From the NCBI GenBank assembly GCA_027627225.1, contig CM051029.1, forward strand, positions 12,808,023 through 12,872,022: DNA of 64,000 nt, in the 5' to 3' direction. This stretch comes from Congeria kusceri (taxonomy: Eukaryota > Mollusca > Bivalvia > Myida > Dreissenidae). The notes beneath the pieces are model-generated. The model saw nothing but the letters and a program-made list of their open reading frames with translations. It was not told the DNA's origin and ran no database searches. Position numbers and translations under genes: made by a program. Below are positions 32,085 through 45,390 of the stretch, one piece after another (position 1 is the stretch's first letter; each line of letters opens with the position of its first letter).

Positions 32085-34090
32085 TACTAGTCTGCATGGC
32101 TAAGAGCTCTCATATTTGGTATGTTGCATCCTCTAGTGGTCATCTACAAAGTGTGTTCAAATTATGCAGCTGGGGTCAAAACTGGTCACGTCCGGGGGTC
32201 ACATGGTTTACATGCACACATATTAAATTTTCTTTAAAAATCAGAGTTTTCGTATTTGGTATGCAACATCTTATAATAGTGCTCTATAAATGTTCCAATT
32301 ATGCCCCTGGAGTAAAAAGTGAACACGTCCCGAGGGTCACTTGATTTATATAGTAAGACTTAGATATGAAAATGACTTTAAAAATATTCTACTCTTAAAT
32401 CGCAAGGTCCAGATATTTCGTTTATCTAACATGATATAGTGGTCCTGTACAAAGATTGTTCAAATTATTCCATTGGGGTAATAAGTTGCCACGCCCTGTG
32501 GGTCGCATGGTGTATTTAAACTTTAATAGCAAAATGACTTTTAAAATCTTCTTCCATGAAACCGCAAGGCCCAGAGGTTTTTATTTGGTTTGTAACAACG
32601 TTTACCCGTCCTCTACAAAGGATTCTAATTATGCACATGTGGTTAAACGTGGCTACTTGCTTGGAGTCATATGTCTAATAAATAGCAAAACGTCTTTAAA
32701 AATATTCCCCTCTGTAAACTCAATGCCTAGAGTTTTGTATTTAGAATGTAATAATGGTCCTCTACACCGATTGTTTAAATTATCTCCCTGGAGTAAAAAA
32801 GTGACCACGCTCCGGGGTCACATGTTTTTTTAACACTTAAATAGCAGGTTTTGTATTTGTTGTGTAGAATCCTGTACTGGTCCGCTACAAACATTGTTCA
32901 AATTATGCCCCTGGGGTAAAAAGTGGCTACGCCCTGGCGGTAATATGATTTCAATAGGCTTTATAGCAAGTGGGTTTAAAAATGGTCTCCTCTGAAACCG
33001 CAAGTCCAAGAGGTTTCATATTGGGCATGAAATAGTGTATAGTGGTCCTCTACAAAGGTGGTTCAAATTATGCCCTGTAATTAAAACTGGCCACGCCCTG
33101 GGGGTCACATGGTTTATAAAGACTTAAATAGCAAAACTACTTTTACAATCCTATCCTCTGAAACCGCAAGGCCCAGAGGTTTAGTATTTGTAAGATGGTA
33201 TAGTGGTTCTCTACAAAGATTGTTCATATGCCCATTGGATCGAAACTGACACACGGCCTGGCGGTCACATCGTTTCATAGACTTAAATAGCAAAATGACA
33301 TTAACAATCTTCAACTCTGAACCGCAATGTCCAGGTGTTTGTAATATCGTATAGTGGTTATCTACACAGATTATTCAAATATTTCCCGGCGGTAAAAAGT
33401 GACCACGTTCCGGGGATCACATGGTTTAAATATATTTAAATATCAAAATCACTGTCAAAAGCTTGGCCTCTGAAACCGCAAGGCCCAGAGTTGTTTTGGT
33501 ATGTACCATCCTATTGTGTTCCTATACCACGATTGTTCAAATTATGTTATTTCAAGTGGACTTTAACAATATTCTTCTCTGAGACAGCAAGGCCCAATGA
33601 GTTCGTATGTGGCGTGAAACATTGTAAACTGGTCCTCTACAAAGATTGTTCAAATTATGTCGTTGTGGTAAAAAGAAGCCTCACCCAGGGCTCACATATT
33701 TTCTAAAGACTTATATTGCAAGTGGAACTAAAATTATTCTCCTCTGTAACAACAAGGCAAAGTGAGATCGTATTTTGTATGTGACTTTTTATAATGGTCC
33801 CCTACACATATCGTTCAAATTTTGCCATGGTCATGCCCAGAGGATCATTTGATTTCAATAGACATATGGAAAGTGGGCTTTGAAAGTGTTTGCTTCTGAA
33901 ACCGCAACGCGCATAGATGTCATATTTGGCATGAAACATTGTATAGTGGTCCACTACACAAAGTGAACAAATTATGCCCCTGGGGTACAAAGAAGCCGAG
34001 CACTCGGGGTCACTCGTATTCTATAAACCTGTATGGCAAGAGGACTTTGAAAATCTTCTCCTCTGGTACTGCAAATCCCAGATGTTTAAT
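32085..34090. repeat. Degenerate ~155-bp satellite array, 12-13 copies
   Basis: Anchors such as gggggtcacatggttta recur at about 32197, 32333, 32500, 32665, 32813, 32938, 33100, 33260, 33413, 33690, 33838 and 34005. Between them come accgcaaggcccagaggttt, tagtggtcctctacaaagat and tgttcaaattatgcccctgg. Copies differ by many substitutions. I recall the same motif from other mollusc genomes. Open frames inside (SETARPR ... SNYAPGVK) are by-products. Confidence 0.88.
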
Positions 34091-37000
34091 ATTAGACATG
34101 TAACATGGTATACATTTATCATATTACGTTTGATATTCAACCGTATATTTGAGATAGTTTATGAAAAATTAAGTTTTAAAAACTAAAACGAATATTATAG
34201 TGTTAAATACAACGCAAACATAGCTTTAAAAACACATATATAGTATACTTATAATATACATGTAAGAATGTTATATACATATACATGTATTGATACTGGC
34301 AATACCAGATAAAAAAAAGTCTGGGATAAAATGCAAGTTAAACACAATGTCTTCATTAATATGTCGAATATCCAATGTAATAAATATAACAAATACTATA
34401 TAAAGTCAGACATAAACAATAATTGTATTCCATAAATAACAAAGTTTCCAATTAACTACCGGTACACACATACAAATAAATGCTTCGCCATGAAAACAGT
34501 TGTTGATAAATTTGCAGATAATACATGTAAAATATATATACAAACACTAACTTAGATGAGACAGAATATAACAATGCCATAACAGAGTCCTTGATTGCAG
34601 TTACAAAGGGATTTTATTTTGTCAGCTACTTTCAGCCACTGTACACTTGTATCATGTGAATACTTGAACAGGTAAGCTGTTTATGCTTGTCCATTGTTCA
34701 GTAGACCCTGGCAGACATCAAATTGCTTAGACTAATTTGTAAAGCTAAATATGCGGACCTCGAAATTTTCGTGCTGAAAATGAAATTAATAATAATTTAA
34801 GATTAGAATTAGCAGATTAACTTTCAATGCAATCATACACATCACAACATAATTGCTTTAGTTTATGGTAATACAAATATATCATGTTAAACCCGTTTTC
34901 TTTTGGCTTTTGAACCTCCACAATGTGTTTAAAGCTGACGACAGAAACACGAATATTATTTGTATTTGTATTGGAGACTACCGACGCTGTGAACTGTCCA
35001 ATAACGGTCCATTCTCCGCTTCGTGACATGCAGGGCTGTACCTAAACATTAAGCAAATCATTCATATAAACAAATGTCGCAAAATATGTACATTGTATAG
35101 TAGGAACAAATGAACAATTTTATGCCAAACACTGATAAAATGAACGAAACAACACAATGTCAATTATCATACATTACCAATGGTGATCATGTTCTTAATA
35201 TAATATTCTAGACATATCGTGTAAAATACAAAACCCCATACTTATTTTTATTATTGTAAATTCTTTACTATAACCTGGTCACCGTGTGTCACAACGGTCC
35301 TAACATAATGGTCGTGTAGCAACCGCACAAAATCTATATCGAAACTTGTTTCCGCTGTCTGGGTTAGTATCAACTTGTAACGTGTTTGAATGCAAAAAAC
35401 AACATCCACAGTGGCGTAGCTACAGTCGAATGAGCCAATTACTTACAGTTTTTGATTCAATACACTTTTACAATTTAAATGCTATTTAAGAATGTAAATA
35501 CATCCTTCAAAATGATTTATTGTTAATAGTACTCGTATTCGTCTAAATTATGTTAACATTTCATATTTTAATATAAAATAATAATTCTATGCTGTATATA
35601 TCACCACGCGTAAACTAACTATGGTCAGCTACGCTACTGTAAAACATGTTGCGCCATTCAGATTGTCGCTTCTAAGAATTTTTGATTTTGAAATATTTAA
35701 GACACTGTTGTATGAAGATTAATAGATCGACATATTCAATGTTATATACTGTAACACAGGAAAGTGTTATGCATTTACGCGGTCACATTCAAACATATTA
35801 TTCTATAATTATTAAACGTCGATTATATTGTGATAAATCTAGCTAGATCTACAGTTGTTCTGCATTAGTGATTCTAATGAAGACTTTAATTCTACTTATC
35901 TGATTGAACTTCAGTCATTAAAACAATATCGTAACTAATCTGATTTCAAACGTATACAAATCGGGATTTACGTCATGATTTTCAGACTGGTTTCACGTTT
36001 TCCGCGTCGTAGAAGCATGGATAATCTAAGCTACAACGGGACACTTTCGACCACCTTCATAAAACGGTTATACGCTGATCGCAATTTCGGTCGTAAACCC
36101 CGGACTTAAGACAATATTGATTAAAACGGCCTCCAGAATACCACAGAAAAAAATTACACGGATCATAGTGACACATATGCAGATGATGATGCTCGAGCTT
36201 CGGTGATAAATTGTTTGTAAGTTATCTATTGTAGATTGCCGTTATTGACTGATACATAATACAAACATATTTGCCGATAAACAATTACAGTCCGTTTTAT
36301 ATCATGTAATAAAGTAGCAACAACACGCACACAGACGCAGCGATAGACACATCTATGAACAGCTACATACCAAACTTTTTTATTCATATCGATATCAGCT
36401 GACAGCCGGTGTCTTTGGAAAATGTGTATTCTCGTGTTATAATAGTAATGTACGCAGGTGTGACGTATCCATTTGAAGAAATATAATATACGAATGGGGT
36501 GATATTGAGCAGACGTCAACAAACACAAAAAACGCACTCGGCGATTTATATTTTTTTAACATACTACTTTTCTTGTTCCCGTGTTACTCCAATAGAATTT
36601 GAACACCAGTCGCACATTTTGATCGCCTTTCTGCGCGTATTGAATAATAAATGATGCTGAAATTTAACTTAAAACATACATATCTAATTCATGAACGGCA
36701 AATGTTGTTATCCAGAACGGGTCAGATTTTGCATATTTTGAATTGTTGCACACACTAAAAATAAATATTTGAATTGTTCCACACAATGTGCCTATTGATC
36801 ATCAAATTGAAATAACACTACTGTTTATACATTAACATTATATTAGACACGTAAATTGCCAAACGATTGTGATTCCATTAAATAATTGACTTGTATTTGT
36901 ATGATGACACAAACGAAAGACGTCTGGGCCGGATGATATATCTTGTAGATTAGGAGAAACAATTTGCATTACCGCTATATGAGATCGTTAAACGCAATTT

Positions 37001-38959
37001 GTCAGATGGTTAACAAAACTCCGTCTATAAAATCGAATTGTCTTCAGTATGTGCAACCCTGCATATTTCAATATGCCATGTTATTTAAATGCATTTTAAT
37101 CACATGCGTATCTTTAAATGGCAATATTTTATTTCGATAAAAGTTGCTAAGTGTTACTATTTTTACCGTTTTATTATTGAACAAGGTTTATACTTTTTGA
37201 AAATATGTTATGTTAACATTTACTAACAACTACAAAAACGAACGTCTATGTAAATTAATAATAAATCTTTGGAAAATGATAGCTTTAAACCATTGGAGAA
37301 AGCAGGTGGTAAACAAAATTTGCCTCAAACTGTCGACAATACAAATATTAAGTAAATCACCACGGCATTCTTCCACAATAGATGCAAAATGCATAAAATA
37401 TAATTGCAAAAGTAAACGAATATGAAATTGTAATTCAAGTGACATCTATTTAATATGTCAATATGTTTGTTTGTCTGCAAAAAGTATGCACAAGAAATTG
37501 TGTACATGAGTCTTATGAGTACTGTGTTTTACAATGTGCATACCCGTGTGGACACTATCTTTATGAAATTTAACGTCGGTCTTCATTACTTGAACTCGTT
37601 TAAATAACTAATATGTTTATAAACATCCCATTGCTCGTTCAATTTAAAGAGTATATCATACTTAAATATAAACTCACCAAGTATTATATGTGCTGCATAT
37701 ACTCAAGGAAACGAATCATTTTCACTTAAATTTCTTGTCCAGTTGTATAACACTCGATATATAAGCAAATGTATTGCGCTTATTAAAACATTACTCAGGG
37801 ATTTGAGCTTTGGTAATGCATTCAAATATATATATATATATATATATATAGCAAAGTTGAGAATTTGATTTGAGTTAGGCAGATTAATTTCAGCAATGTG
37901 TTGCAATGTATTGGCACTGATGAATTTTATCAGCTTTATTCAACGCTAGACTATTTTTATTGTTTTACTGCGAAAAGTACAGCTTAACATTTTTTACTCT
38001 TCTAACGTATTCGTTAGTTATCTTTCACTATTTCAATGTGTCGCTAGCGTTTCTGTTTTATGTCTGCGATAGAAACCACACAGGTTAACGTTTCACTAAA
38101 TTTGTAAACACAAAATATGTTAGCTTTAGTTTAATCCATGCATTAGCAGACTACACGCAAGCATATAACTGGATTATAGCATAAAACGTCCGTTTTTAGT
38201 CCGTTATAGGGGAATGTTATTGATCATATGTGATTGTTCGTCTTACATTTCCCATGGAGCATTTGTCGCGTAGACATGTAATTTCCATTGGTTTGTACAA
38301 TGCACATGTAGCTGCTTAACGATCTAAAGTAAATGAAGAAATAAAGGAGTACATAAGTTGATATATGATATTACATATGAAAAATCCGTGTTAACATAAT
38401 ACATGTAAACGTGTGTTAAATGTATTAAGATATAATGTCTTAAGGTTCAAATATAGCCATCCTATTCCAGCAATATAAGTGATTGAAAAGAACAGGAAGT
38501 ACTCATGAGTACTACACATGTATCGATATATAAGGGCAGGTATGATACGCTACATGTACATGTATGTGCCACTGTTCTATAGATGCTAAACATCAATGGA
38601 AACTAGATAATCAAACCACATTCAACTTAATGATTTAATTCATTCGGTCTATATTTTACTAAGCTATGCGTGTGATGATTACTTATTGTGATTTCTAACA
38701 CAATATAAGTATTGCAAAATACAATTATATTAAACAAACAAATTCGAAATTAACGACATCATCCTATTCATGAAATGTAAGATTAATACTACATATTTCA
38801 CCCGATTATACAATTAGTTTAGCCTTCTTCATCTATCTCCCGGCAATTTAGTACGTGTATGCATACTTGCACATATACGATCCCAAAATAAATTATTGTC
38901 TACAAAACAAATTTACCCTTCCTCGACAACTAACACTTAGCAAATCACTTGTGCCACTT
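34091..38959. other. Non-coding interval downstream of the receptor gene
   Basis: No exon accepted. It includes an AT dinucleotide run at 37826-37850. A frame at 34817-35047 (minus) preceded by an acceptor-like tgtttag was considered and rejected. The 3' untranslated region of the receptor gene should start below 38960, but no certain polyadenylation signal was identified. Confidence 0.5.
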
Positions 38960-39162
38960 TTAAAGAATGGTAAACTTCATATTGACGTATTCTCGATCAT
39001 CAGTTGACGTCACAGTTTGTCCTAATGCTGGCATCCTAGGCTGATTATCTGTGGATGATGTAATGTCTCCTTGAGTTTCGTAAGGAGTTATACTCGAGTA
39101 TTCACGGAATTCTAGTCCTGCAAGTGTGTCATACTTATAGTCATGGACAGAAACTGCAGACT
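38960..39162 (-). CDS. Receptor exon 14: cytoplasmic tail with ITAM-like pair and YVNM
   Basis: 203 bp from a ctaccag acceptor to TAA at 38960-38962. SVHDYKYDTLAGLEFREYSS followed by I contains YxxL, seven residues, YxxI (39089-39133), which meets the ITAM spacing rule (YxxL/I-x6-12-YxxL/I). The C-terminus REYVNMKFTIL has YVNM (38978-38989). Between them lie PYETQ and a Ser/Thr-rich linker. Homologous to 10077-10273. Confidence 0.92.
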
Positions 39163-42100
39163 CTGGTAGAACATGAAACGAAAATATAATTGACAATAAA
39201 ACTAAAATAAACAGATAGGGGAAACAATGAATTCAAACTGAGGCGAGGATGATGCGGAAGCATTTAATATCGCTTGATGTGTTGTCTGTAACTTTAAAGG
39301 TGACACGTGTAAACAACAATCCAAGCAGATTCATATGAGATATCATCTTTATTAAGCATGCATTGCTTGTTTCTTTGAAATCAGTAATTAATTGATTTTA
39401 TAAAAAAAATTACCGATTCGACAGGTTTCATAACTCCCACCTGTGTTTGAGGCTTCGTTGTGTCGCCTGAATACAAACACAAGTTTAAATAATTATTATT
39501 AGATGTTCTGGAATAACTAGCAAAATGGTGTTGCTATTTAACTATGTTGTGTAGCTAGATTTGATGAACAATACTGTGCTATTGTAATATAATTATGTTG
39601 TTAAGCACATTATTATAATATTTACAATTTCTAACATGTACATGATATATCAACGTGTATACTGAACAATATACATTTGCTTACGGTTCTTTGACGAGAT
39701 CTTCATACTGGCCAGTCGAGTTGCTATGCGTTTGGTATATTTTGGTTTCGTTTTGCACTAAAATGAATAATGTAACAATGCTGTTTAGTGATACAAACTA
39801 GTCTTATTCTACGCAATGCTGTATAATGGTCTACGTCATGCATGTTGCAAGTTTTTTTTAATATTTAGGAATTCATTAGCAGGCAGTTTCGGGCTAGAGT
39901 ACGAAATACACAAATACACGTCTTCAATAAATAAATAACTATGTTCAACTGTTTCACTCTGAACGTATTGATAAATGGTTAAATGGACTATGTACATACA
40001 CATTCATGATGTAGTTCACCCAAATTTGCGTAGTATGTACATTTCTTTCCTTTATTTTGTGATTTTAAAGAAATAGCATAACATGTATATATGTGTGCAA
40101 AGGTTTTACAGAGCAAATATACAATGCAACACAGATGTACCATGTGATCGGCATCTCCATATCAGGATGGACAAAGCAATTAAGACAGCAACCCCCAAGG
40201 CGCCACCTACTGAACCACCAACAGCAGATGTTGCAGAGCCATTGTCAACTATAAAAACACATATTTCATTAGGCACTCGATGCGATAAGTATGCTATCAA
40301 ACTTATTATATCGTTGTATATCTTTTCACTCAGCTCTTGAAAGGGGGGAGCATATAGTCGCCGCTTTGTCAGTCCGTCCGAATTCTAATTCAACTTCTAT
40401 TTAGTTTGTCTGTGTCTGAACAAAAATTCCCGATGATTGTATACATCATACTTTATGTCCGTCCGTCCTTCCTTTATTCCGTCCGTCCGTTCGTCCTTCT
40501 ATCACAACTATAAAAGCGATAATTATGCCAACTCCTGCAGCCGCACCTATTGTACCACCAATAGCAGGTGCAGCCGAGCTCTTGTCAACTGTAATATAAC
40601 AAATAGAACAATAAAAGGAACAATAAAATACAAACATCATAGGATTTTCCTTTCCCGGTCTACAGTTGCCAGTTTAAGTACGTGTTTTCAACATTTGAAA
40701 TTACCTGCATCCACAAGGGTAGTTTCTGTTATTTCTTCCGTCCAATCTGATTTGCCAATTGTGTTTTGCGCCAGCATTTTTAGTTGGTAAGCCGTATTAG
40801 GTTTTAACCCTTTAATTGTCCAGTTGTAGCCTTTATAACTTGCTATGTCGATATCCCTCCAGTTTTCAACATCGACTTCTTTGTACCGAATAGTAAAATT
40901 CTGTTCATCTCCACCATTAAAACCAGGAACCCATTTAACAACTAGTTCCGTGTTTCCTACTTGGCTTACATGCAATTCTTTTGGGACTTGCGGTCTGGCT
41001 ATAACAGTATATACAAGTAATGAAATACAAGCATTTATATTACTGTATCGACATCAATACTACTTCAGTATATTGCCTTCAGTTTTGTTTTCAAATACAA
41101 TGCAACCAAATGTATGCATTCATTGTGTTTAACATTAGTACAATAAATACCTACAACGTGCATGTAAAGTAAAGGATTCCGATATTGAACCCACTGTATT
41201 GGAAACGTTCACCATATATTCTGCATAATCGTCAACGTGCACACGTAGTATCGTCAGCTGCGTCTGCATTTTGCTATCTGATATATTGATTAGGATATTT
41301 CTTTCATCGGATAAAACCTTCCATTCACCATCTTCATGCTTGTACCAAGTAAAGTCCGAAGACTTGGGGGCAGGAAAGGCCTTTATTGTGAATGTGAACA
41401 CAACCGAGTCGTTAGGAACACTGTATTGTTGTTTTATAGGAGGTGAAAATGGCGACGCTCTTGGTGAACCTTTGCAGGAAAAAACATTTAAATAAACATT
41501 CAGTTGCTTGTTGATGAATATATTCATGTCTTACTCCGCACGATATAATATAAATATTACTTACAGTTCACGGACACAGCAAGTATCTGCTCCTGTGGTT
41601 CTTTGTTAAGACTATTGTTTGCAAGGCATTTATAGTGGCCGGCATCATATTCACATCTTGCTCGATGAATGTAAGATGTGGCTGTCTGCGCTTCTTTCTC
41701 TATTAAAAGTGTTTCACTGCCACCTGTTGCATTAATAATACGAACAACAGGTACCGGGTCACCGTCTGTATCACACACGAATTCTATGGGTTCACCTTGG
41801 TCAACAGTGATGGTGCTTTGATAACCGTTTCCTTTTAATCGTCCTATGCTTGCGCTGTCTGAAAATATTTTTTTTTACTTTAGCCGATGTAAAAATACGT
41901 ATTATATACGTCGTGATATTCAGACACAACGGCATTGAGGTAACGGATGCTTATTAGCCTTTACGCAAGCAATATATCGCATGGAACTATTATGTTGCTA
42001 TCATACTACACAATGTTGTCATTTGTAAGCAATACGAACAGTAAGAAATTCATCGATAATCAAGTTAAACCATTCACACAATCATCCATCGTGTGGACAT

Positions 42101-45100
42101 GTTTGTCTTGTTAATAGTACGTCTATCAATTACGAGACTGTAAACAATGTGAACAAAGTCGTGATTACAAATAAGTGAAATAACCTTATTCGTTATAACT
42201 CATACATTTCGGAAATCATATAAAACATGAATAAATAAACTTACACTGAACATCTAAGAAAAACTGCGATTGGCTGGTACCATATTCTGCTTTTCTTCCG
42301 ATAGGCTGCATTATATTTGTTGAGTAGCATCTGTATTCGCCTTCATTCGTTAAGCTAACGTTTTCGAAAACTAATGATTGCTCTGCACTGATACTAGTGT
42401 TTGTGCCAACTTTCATCCAGTAAAAGTCTGTGGCTGGAGGGTTACCGTCACGGGACAAGTTGCACAGCACAGTTAGAGTTGTGTGAATGAGCACCTGAAG
42501 CTTTTTGGTAATCTGAACTACTGGGGGATCTGAAACAGTTCAGCACTTGAACAGTTGTAATTCATTGAAAGCAACATAATAATTCACAAGTGTGATCCTT
42601 TTATTTCACATATATAATTCAAGCATAACCCTGTCTACTGTTAAAAATATGTATATGTATGTAATATTATAATTCAAGCAGAACCCTGTCTACTGTTAAA
42701 AATATGTATATGTATGTAATATTGACCTAATATTGTCACTCAGGGATATTATAATTATATTAAAATGATATTTACTGAATAAACGAATTAATTGTACTAA
42801 GGGTATTTTCATACTGAACACGTACAGAGCACATCAATATTGATCGTGAGGGTTGCTGATTTAGTTTTCTGTTCTCCGAGATCATCTGTCATATAGTTTC
42901 TTGCAGTACAAGTGAGAACCTTGCTCATAGATATTGTCACATCATTAATGAACAGAACATAATCCTGATGTGTTCCAGGCCCATGCCAAGAAATGACAGC
43001 AGCTGGCACACTGCTGGAGAAGCATGCAATATTAAATGACCAGCCTTCCATAACCCTTAGATCACGGTCTATCGTTGTGGTTGTGTTGTAGATCGCCGTC
43101 AGATTATCGGGGCCATCTACAAAAAGACAACCATTTAAAGAAAACCAATTTAGCATAAACTTATTGTGATACTCATTGAAAGGACTTATTTTTGGAAGAA
43201 CTTGAATGTTGTGCTATAATGAATAGTTTCTTACATAATACTCGTAGATAAATTGATGAATAGTTCATTCCAGGAATGGTTTCCTTCAATGTAATGTCCA
43301 TTGTATTATGGGCTAAGCACGTATAGTTTCTGTATGTCGTTTTTGTTATATTGAATATGCTGAGAATATTTCCTTTGTGTCCAGAACCCCAGGAAAATAT
43401 GGACGCTGGTCGGCTGTTAGCAGAGCACACCAGCTGAAGAGGGCTGCCTTCTATCACGGTTATAATGTCACCGGTCGTTACATTCCCGATGCTTGGTTGG
43501 TCAGGTATGCCAAACGAGATAGTCGGGACGACAGGAGCATCTGTATATGTTAATATGACAGTATAATTATGTTCATAATTCACTAAATCAGGTTTGTCGT
43601 GCGTTATTGCATTCGTAGAGAGTAAAAGAAGAAAAGAAAAGCTCTTATATTTTTGCAGCGGCTAATACATGTATATGATTATAAATTTACATACATAAAA
43701 CAGTGGCAAACAGTTTATCTGTTGCAGTTCCCTGTGTAGTTTCTTCTATAATGTTAAAGGCATAACATGTCCACGCTGTGTCCTCCTGTATATTGGTTAC
43801 TGTCATTATTGATGTATTGGTTTGTTGTCCGTTCCAGAATACTGTAGCTCTCGGATTGGCATCTGATTCACATAGAATGCTAAAGTTGTCTCCTTTCACT
43901 ACTCTGATATTAGAATCAGTAAGTTCTATGTTGTGGGGCTGATGCACACTAAACCGCACCGTTGCAGGCGGATCTGGATGTGTAAAGAAAACAATGTCTG
44001 TTGGCATAATGTATGTTTCCGTGCTTACACTGGTTAATACCGATTAAAGGTAAATAATTATGATAACGGTAATTTTAACTAGGCATTATTTGTTTATACA
44101 CATACACATTACGTGTAAAACATAAACTTACATAGCACATTCAATATAAGCGACGTATAGGATTTCGAAGACTTCGTACTCGTGGTTCCATTTAGGAAAT
44201 AAAACATGTTGCTGGCTTCACAAGAGACGTTCAAACCATTGGAAGAACGAGTGTACTGTCTATCTAAAACAGCCCCATTCACTGTTTCATTGAGATAAAT
44301 CCATCGGTATGTTGGAGAGGGATAACCTGAAGACGAACATGTCCACTCCACCTGTCTTCCTTCCCGTAGAGTTACAGTTCCAGATAAATTTGAGTTATTC
44401 ATTGAAACAGCAGGTTTGGAAACACTAACTAAAATCAGAGTAAAACATACTTGAAACTGAAAAGAAAACCGTTTATATGTGCACACAATGTGGCCACATT
44501 GAATGAACAAATAATAAACATGCATATATACCACATTCACAACAAGATATTTTCTAAACGTTTCACTAATGAAAAATTAAACAAAGCATTTGCACGTACT
44601 GCTTTATTTTTTTTAAAATAAATGCCGCATGGAACAAATACTAATAAACATACTTCATGTATGTCGAATAAGAAAATATTCAGCGTTAGTGTTTAATCTT
44701 GCAACACATTACTGATCTATAACAACGTCTGTTTTATATGCAAAATACTGAACCCCATAAACATTACCAATACATTTATTTATTATCCCGAATAGAATAG
44801 CGTTTGACTCATTGCTAGTGAGTTGTATAGACGCGTTTGCTTTTAACAAGCTACTTATATATTATAGTGATAAACATAGTACGAACGTCAAACAACTTAC
44901 ATTGAATTTGCGATAGCCTAGTTTGATGCAGTGTAATATTGGTAGTTTTATACACATATGTCGAAACACATGATACACTTTCGCTGGTAAACGCTGTTGG
45001 AATATATTTAAAAAAGCTTGTTGCTCTTTCAGAGCTGTATGTATAATTAACGCTTTCGGTAATCGTCCTGTTATCTATAAACCACATAATATTTGGAGCG

Positions 45101-45306
45101 GGTCTGGTTTGTGAAGTGAAACACGTATATGTAGATTGTTCATTGTACACAGGGTACGTAGGGTTAGTCGGTGGGTGCATTTCCAACGAAGTGAGTGGCA
45201 CTGAAAAATAAATTATCAACTGTCCTGATGTATGAATTTTAGATGTAATTCAACATTTTCAACACGTATTGCTATAAAAGCCTTCTGTTCTGTACAACAA
45301 CAACAG

Positions 45307-45344
<38 letters not shown>

Positions 45345-45347
45345 ACA

Positions 45348-45390
<43 letters not shown>

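Noticed and set aside
32036..32833. Two frames with SETARPR / SNYAPGVK-like words
   Set aside because: They arise from the ~155-bp satellite; stops appear in neighbouring copies and no conserved start exists.
34817..35047. Possible terminal exon on the minus strand after a tgtttag acceptor
   Set aside because: Open for about 76 codons but no recognisable domain and no partner exon; too weak to list as a gene.
40705..45200. A conserved extra cysteine at the end of every Ig exon (VLC, IQC, VNC)
   Set aside because: It is an artefact of reading T|GT through the donor; after splicing the residue is Tyr, Phe, Cys or Ser depending on the junction.
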